Source: Hemicordylus capensis
Lineage: Eukaryota; Chordata; Lepidosauria; Squamata; Cordylidae
DNA: 64,000 nucleotides
Direction: 5' to 3'
Assembly (NCBI RefSeq): GCF_027244095.1
Contig: NC_069665.1
Location: 4,156,501 to 4,220,500 of the forward strand
The notes under the pieces were generated by a model that made no database searches, was not told the DNA's origin, and saw only the letters and a program-made list of their open reading frames with translations. This document shows, one piece after another, positions 57,543-64,000 of this stretch (the stretch's first letter is position 1; each line of letters starts with the position of its first letter). A program made the position numbers and the translations under genes.

Positions 57543-57550
57543 ATTAAATG

Positions 57551-60500
57551 GCTCCTGTAGGAACCAAGTTTAAGTCTCCAGGTGCCTCCCCAGGTGAAAT
57601 CAGGAGGGTGGTTGAGCGGGGAGAAGTCTTCTCAATGGTGTAGGAAATATGGTTCCCCAATAAGCGAGGGCGTCATCCATCTTTCTTAGAAGAAGGCGAG
57701 TTTTTTTAATCGACTTGTTCACAGCGGCTTTTAAAGTTCTGTAATTGTCTATCATGTGATGGCTGCTGTTTTGAATTGTCATTAGCCTGGCCTTTACCTT
57801 CACTAGAGATGTGGTGGTTCTTCCCCTCCCAGGCACTGTATTTTTTTTTAACTGTTTTTTAAAATTCATGATGTGAATTGTAATGATGTTTTATATTGGT
57901 TTTATTGTAACCCACTCTGAGACCTTTGGGTATAGGGCGGGCTAGCAATGCAAACAAGTGGAATAAAAATGAAAATAATAAATAAAGAGCAGCCCCTCGT
58001 TGCTGGGCTCCTTCTCTTCTAGGCGTCCCAAGGGGTGGAGTGTGCATGGATTCAGCACTGCAACACCTTCAGAGGGGATGCACGCTCCGGGGAGAGATGC
58101 AGACCAACCACTCTGCCGAGAAATGCTAAGGAATCCTCCCCATTGTCTCCTTCCTTGGGACCTTGAAACCAGGAGAGAATTTCACGGATCTCTTAGCAAA
58201 TCCACCGGTTAGGACACGTGAGAGCTGCAAGGAGAGGTTTGTCAGTTAGGCTCCGTTTTAAATGCTTGCATGTTGAATGTTGGTTGTGTGTTTCGTAGTC
58301 CTGGAAGTGCCTTTGAACAATGATTCTTTCAAAGCGGGCCAGCTCTTCATGCTTTAACTCAGGGCGTCCTAAACTTGGGAACTTTGGCCATTGTGGCTAG
58401 GGGTGATGGGAGTTGTAGTCCCAAAAAAGGTTCTCTCCCTGGCAGCATCTCCAAGACAGGGCTGAGAGAGATTCCTGCCTGCAAGCTTAGAGAAGCCCTT
58501 GCCAATCTGGGTAGCCCACACTGAACCAGATGGACCAAGAGTCGGACTCAATCTATGGCAGCTTCCTATGTTCCTGTGTAACATCTGGGGACCCCGGTTC
58601 CCTGATCCCTGTCTAACCCATCCTTTCCCCCCAGGGAAGTCTCACAGCCTCATTCTCCCTTCAGCACTGTGGAGAACAAGGAAGGATGAACTGCTGACCG
58701 TGCAAGGTGCCAATTAGCTCAGGATATCAGGGTTTTCAGTGTTCCCTAAGGAGGCAGTGGGGCAGGGAATACCAACCTTGAAGATGTGAACCTGTGGCTT
58801 GATATATTGTTCTATAGCTAAGATTTTTGTAAACCACTTTGGGAGGTTCACCTGGAAGCAGTGAATAAATGCAAAAACATAAAATAAAATAGAATGAAAT
58901 AAAATAAAACCAGTTTGGTGACAAGGCACTTTAAGGAATGCTGCCCCCTCCCCCCATATGAGGCTCCTTGCCCATGACGCTCCTCAGAGGAGACCCTTTG
59001 ACATGCTCCTTTGACATGCCCCTTTGACATGCTCCTTTGACATGCTCCTTTGACCCTTTGACATGCTCCTTTGCTTTCTGAGATTCGCTTGAGAGGGCCA
59101 CGTGAGACAGCACCACTTTTTCTGCGACAGCACCCACCGTATGGAACTCCCTGCCACAGGATGCAAGCTTAGTTCACTCTGAGCATTCGGTTTGGGAAAT
59201 GGTGTCTGTTTCCACAGCTCTTGCTGGGGGTAATGAGAAGTGTGGGCTCCTTCCACCAGGCTCCAAACCTCTCCCTCTCCCCATCTTCCTCTCCACACAC
59301 CCCACCTCCGCACCAATCTTTCTCAACGTCATCTGCTACGGCCACCATCTATCCACTCAGGGACAGAAGCTCAAAATCATTTGAGAAAACCCAGTAGCTT
59401 GGTGAAGTCAGTGTGAGGATGGAACAAGCAGACAGAGACAAAAATGAGTGGGACCAAAAAGAAAGCACCTGGTTGACATCCAGTAAGTAGAATAAATGGG
59501 TGATGTAGATGTATTTCATTTGCTATTGATGGTTTCATGAGCAGATACAGACAATGTGCATCTGGTAGCCCCTCCTGGGACCCAGCCCAGGAGAATCGCT
59601 TCCCCAGCTCCTCTCTTGGCTGCTTGACCCTCTTCGAGTGATATCAGCCTCTTCTCTGCCTCTGCTCAAGCTCTCCTGGCTTCTCCACTGGGTGGGTTTG
59701 ATCTTCTCCCTTCTGCGCTCTCACCCACCGCAGCAACCTCCACGATCTCCCTGGCCCCCCTTTTTACCCCACTGGCCCAAACCCTCTCCTGGCTTATTGG
59801 TATAAATGTCCCCTCAGGCCCCAATCCATTGGCATCTCTGGAGGGAATTTCTCTCCTGAGGCGGGGTCTCCGGCATGGCAGGGATTCAGGAAGGACACAT
59901 CCTTAGATGTATTTAATTTGCTATTGATGGTTGCATGAGCAGATACAGACAATGTGCATCTGGTAGCCCCTCAGCAGCCCCTGGTGGCGCAGTGGTAAAA
60001 CTGCTGCCCTGTAACCAGAAGGTTACAAGTTCGATCCTGACCAGGGGCTCAAGGTTGACTCAGCCTTCCATCCTTCCGAGGTCGGTAAAATGAGTACCCA
60101 GAATGTTGGGGGGCAATATGCTAAATCATTGTAAATCGCTTAGACAGCTTCCAGCTATAGAGCGGTATATAAATGTAAGTGCTATTGCTATAGTGCTATC
60201 CATTGGACAGCTCCGAGGGCAAACGCTTCAGGACCTTGGCTAGCCCCAAACATGGTCCTAGAAGAGCTGGTTATTAAAGCAACATAAGGGGAGCGCTTCT
60301 GAATGCTGCCCAGATAGAGTGGATTGGCCCCTCCTCTCCCCTGGGGATAGCTCCGTTGCTTGAAGGGACCTTGCCCAGTTTCCCCAGTGCTAGTTCTTGT
60401 GGGGCTGGGGACCTCGAATGGGGCTGACCAATCCTCTGGGGAATCGCCCGAGTCCGAGAGTGAAGGAAGGGCTGTATCCTTGGGTCTTGGTGGGGGCTTC

Positions 60501-61289
60501 TGGCTCTGGTTGTCCTGCTGTGGGAGTCCTGGCAGAGCCTGGTCACCGGAGGTCTGGGTTGTAGGGACCTCCCACCCTGGCTCATCATCCCCTGAACTCT
60601 CCACCTCTCCCCCCAATGGGGGAAAAAACCCCATCCAGGTCATGACAGTTTCTTTCTCTCTCTTTTTTGTAAAATAGATTGGATTGGTTTTCAGAATGCA
60701 AAGAGTAAAAAGTAAGGAAAAAGAAAATAAGAATAGTATAAAATCAAAAGAATAGTCTGCATCTCCAAACTTACTATATACTTATTATCCACGAATAAAA
60801 TACCATCTTATCATCATAGTTATCTGATCTGACCATATGTCCTTTCTAAGTAAAGTCCAAAGAAAACGTATGATAACGGAAAATTGGCAACCCTGTCAAT
60901 TCTGAGCATCAAATTTAACCTGAATCTCTCTGGCTTCTATATCGTGTGGGTGTCCAGCATATTTTCTACCAAAAAGTTTTGAATGATTGCTTCAAGGCAA
61001 ACTGAGGGCGGGGGGTGGGGGGAGTAGATAAAGGGAAGCAGTGGAGTAAAGTAATCTGAAATTAAATGCAGTTTTTCTCTGGTCAATTTAATTTAAGAAT
61101 TAAAAAAAGACTACCACAAATGTACAAGAGCTTTGTTTAGAAGCCAATCCAATTAGTTGGCTAGTTAATCACTGATGGCCTCATCCATAGGGATGAGTGC
61201 TAACTGGTGCTATCCAATGAACTGAAAAGGAGAGCTCCATCCAGACGCCAGGACCCTGGCAGCTGCAGAGCAACGTGGCTTGTCCCCAG
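57551..61289. other. Non-coding tract, unit C
   Basis: Colinear with 15156-18879, directly after the single ATTAAATG where the large hAT is missing. Contains an L2 tail (57866-57988), the minisatellite (58995-59074), the tRNA SINE (59976-60191) and the LTR-like fragment (60196-60647). A small extra AGGAAGGACACAT is present near 59888. No gene seen. Confidence 0.65.
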
Positions 61290-63901
61290 CCCCCCAAAGA
61301 CACAGAGACATAGTTTGGGTGAAAAGGGCCACACCTTTATTCACCAATAACAATAATAACCGATAATAACCCTTAATAACCCATAATACCAATGTGACCA
61401 GCCTAATTCTAACTCAAACCCCCAACGCAGAACGGAGTAGGCGAAAAAACTCCCAACAGTGGCCAATGCGTTGAGAGCCAAAAATTCCTACTCGGCCCCA
61501 GAAGGGCGACCAGTCACTAGACCCGCTCTGCTCCAGGGAAGGGAGGGAGGGGGATGCTCGGCCCAAACGGAAGAGCTGGGGCAGGGAAATAGTAATAATA
61601 ATAAGAGAGAGACCAGCCCGCCCGCCCAAATCATTTCCCCCCAAGTGAACCACAATGACATCAGGCCCAGGGAACCTAGCTCAATCATCCCAAATGGCAG
61701 GGAGCAACTGGCTCCATAACATGCCCCTCCTACCCAACCAAGAAACAGAAGCACGCTTCCCAAAACCCAACTGGGCGCCCCAATGGGAGGAGCTGGCCCT
61801 CTTGAAGGCCCCAAAGACCGACGAATGGCCGCAAACCAGGACCCGAACAGGAGCCGCCGATCCGCCAGCACCTGCCAAGAAAACAAAAGGTCAGAGTGGG
61901 CACTGCCACCTTCCATTCAGCACACGTAGTGCCACACCACCGAGGACTTCCATCGCCCTCTCCTTTGAACGACGTCCACTCTCAGCCCCATGCGAGCAGC
62001 CGTGGTGGCAGCCCCAATCCGTAAGGAGTGCAGTGTAAGTCCCTCCAAGGGAACCCCGGCCAAAGTCAAGGCCCTTTGTGTAACTGCCAGGAACTGATAC
62101 TGGGTGAGGGGTTTGCCTTGTCCTCGTGCACAAAAAGGCAGCCCTCCGGAAAGGGCCCAAGATCCAGGTAACGCCGCAAGGCTTGCGTTTCGCGGCTTCA
62201 TGCTCCTTACACGACTCTCCCTCCTTATGCTTGACTGCCGGTTCCCGAAAGAAAAGGCTAAATATAGCCACATATTCGCCCTTGAGGATCTTCTCCCGGG
62301 TAGCCGGGAGCAGATGGTCACCCAAGGGCAGACCCATAGCACCATGGGGGGAAGGCAAAATTCCCATGGGGTAAAACCCAGAGGTCCCCCCTGCACCTGA
62401 GATTGCTGTCGGCGGAGTTGCAGAGCCGCCCCCTCCAGGGACCAAAGCCGGCCTGTTACCCAGCCACACCTGCTCTGCCGCCCCTTGGAGCCCTGCAGTG
62501 ATCACCGGAAAACCCAACGGAGGACCCATGCCCCAAGGCTGTGTGTAAGGTGCCCCAAATGGGGCAGGTCCCCATCCACCCATGGCAGGCATCGGCCAGG
62601 GTCCAGAGGGCCACTGGCCGGTGCCGCCGGGTGGCGTCGGTGCAATAGGCTCACCCGGGGACGGAGGCAAAGATGGATCCACAGGGGGTTGGTCCGATGA
62701 CAGCGGGGATTCCGGAACCGCAGGAGAAGGCATCGCAGGAACAGGAACGCCAGGCACTGGCAACACAGGATCAGCCGGCTCTGCAGGCAGCACTGGGCCG
62801 GGCGGGCCCTCGCCCTTTTCAAGAGCTCCTAACCTGTCAGAGAGAGATTTTCGTAACTGTGTTCCAGCAGCACCACGCGTGCGTCGAGGAACTTCCTTCG
62901 GCGCTCCAGACGGGCCAGCCCCCTTGCTTCCAACAGAATGGAAGCCTTGGCCTTCTCCAGAGCTTCCATTCTGTTGATCAGGCCCCTAATTAGAACCATC
63001 TCCCCATCATCCTCATCAGAGGAAGAAGCTGGAGGTGCAGGCCGCTTGGCCCCCTGATAGGCTGACCACCGGTTTTCTCCTTGGCTTTCCTAGGCATGTG
63101 GGCGAATTGCAGGGGCCCAGAATCACCAACCCCCAATGCCACCAAAAACAACCCCGAAAACCCCACGGGCAAAAGAACACGACGGGCGTGGAGAGAAGAG
63201 CGCCCAGAGAGCCACTCGCTGCCCTCCTGAGAGACCCCCACTCCGACCCCCCAAAGAAGCCAACGGAAGAGAAGAAGGTCACAAAAAATGCCAGTAACCC
63301 CAAGGCCAACCAACACCCCCACCCAAACGCAGGGAGCGGCAGGGCCCCAAATAGGTGCCACCAATCAGAGCAACCACCAGTCCCGCCCAGTTAGGCTGCC
63401 CAATACTCCCCAGGCCAGGAAGGCCCAACCCGGACAAACCAAAGGCCCCAAGCCCCGAAGATGCCACCCCGGGGCCGATGCCGCCGCACTCCAGCCGCAG
63501 GCCGGTGCCCCCTCAGGCCGCTAAAATGACCGCCGATGTCCGGGGAAGCCGCCGCTCGGCAGGTCGATGCTACCCACCCAAATACACCACTCTTCCCATC
63601 CTCGGGCACACCCCGCCCCCCGCCCGCTCCGGTTCAGGCCAAGAAAAAGGTCTATGGAAGAGCTCCTTCCTCCACGGATGCTCAGCCCAAACTGAAGAGC
63701 TGGGGGGGGGGAACCCAGCAAGGGCCCAAGCCCCGGCCCCCAAACTGAACGGGCCAATCAGGTCCCTTTGGGGCCTCCTGCGGAGCGTGGCTGGGACAAA
63801 CTCCCTCCCCTCCGCAGGAGGCCAAGGGGAGGGGCATCCCGTGTGGCTTGCTTCTCTTTCTTGGGGGCAGCTTGTCTGGCTCTTCGCAAAAGGACCTAAG
63901 C
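61290..63901 (-). mobile_element. DIRS/Ngaro-like retroelement fossil, unit C
   Basis: Broken copy equivalent to 18880-21490. By analogy with the other units, the last exon of another C2orf78-like gene should lie shortly beyond 64000. Confidence 0.65.
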
Positions 63902-64000
63902 AAAATACAAAAGAAAGAAATATTCTGATCAATGAAGATGCAGAACTCTAGCCATAACCTCTATACCTCAACCCAATCTGTACTGATGTTAAAACAACAT
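63902..64000. other. Start of the region 3' of the next gene copy
   Basis: Matches 21491-21590; the window ends about 200 bp before the expected stop codon of the next copy. Confidence 0.6.

Larger units (their letters stand above)
44725..64000. repeat. Tandem segmental duplication, unit C (cut by window end)
   Basis: Third copy of the unit. It carries a unique 5.7-kb Helitron (49261-54971) and about 200 bp of SINE-like sequence at 48352-48553. It lacks the 4.3-kb hAT found in A and B; a single copy of that element's target sequence ATTAAATG remains at 57543-57550. At the right end the sequence is still in the region just 3' of the host gene, so a further gene copy is expected beyond 64000. 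Confidence 0.96.

Noticed and set aside
1-64000. Could the three near-identical units be an assembly artefact?
   Set aside because: Different insertions (LINE, Helitron, hAT), each with clean target sites, and scattered substitutions distinguish the units, so they are real separate copies, although haplotype mix-ups cannot be fully excluded.

Overview
This window looks like nuclear DNA of a squamate reptile, most likely a lizard. That call is an inference from the repeats: an L2-clade LINE with an open reading frame, tRNA-derived SINEs with L2-like or BovB/Sauria-like tails, palindromic hAT MITEs, a Helitron with canonical ends and a tyrosine-recombinase retroelement fossil. There is no bacterial-style gene organisation, no rRNA and no CRISPR.

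Almost the whole window is one tandem array. A unit of about 20 kb is repeated nearly identically at 1-24168 (A), 24169-44724 (B) and 44725-64000 (C), and the array runs off both ends. Each unit carries, on the minus strand, the 3' part of a host gene that I recognise as C2orf78-like (DUF4629-type). Three consecutive coding exons with matching phase-1 junctions are visible in the two complete copies (24951 to 21797 and 45507 to 42353). The left-most copy keeps only the first of these exons (783-100) because the window ends. Exons further upstream could not be placed. A broken tyrosine-recombinase (DIRS/Ngaro-like) retroelement lies just 3' of each gene.

The units differ mainly by mobile-element insertions, and the other copies show intact empty sites. 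A 3.96-kb L2 LINE with a 1007-codon endonuclease/reverse-transcriptase frame and three ~175-bp 5' monomers is only in A (4592-8551). A 5.7-kb Helitron with a textbook TC...CTAG structure but no Rep core is only in C (49261-54971). A 4.3-4.7-kb hAT-type element with 8-bp target duplications is in A and B but not C. This hAT element contains a second hAT of the same family. It also holds non-transposon sequence: a GC-rich promoter-like stretch and a short reading frame with a signal peptide followed by a splice donor, which suggests capture of a host first exon.

Substitutions and insertions group the three units differently: B and C share bases against A, while A and B share the hAT insertion against C. 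That points to exchange or gene conversion among the units. Between the two complete genes, all eight differences I found in the 1487-bp last exon change the protein.
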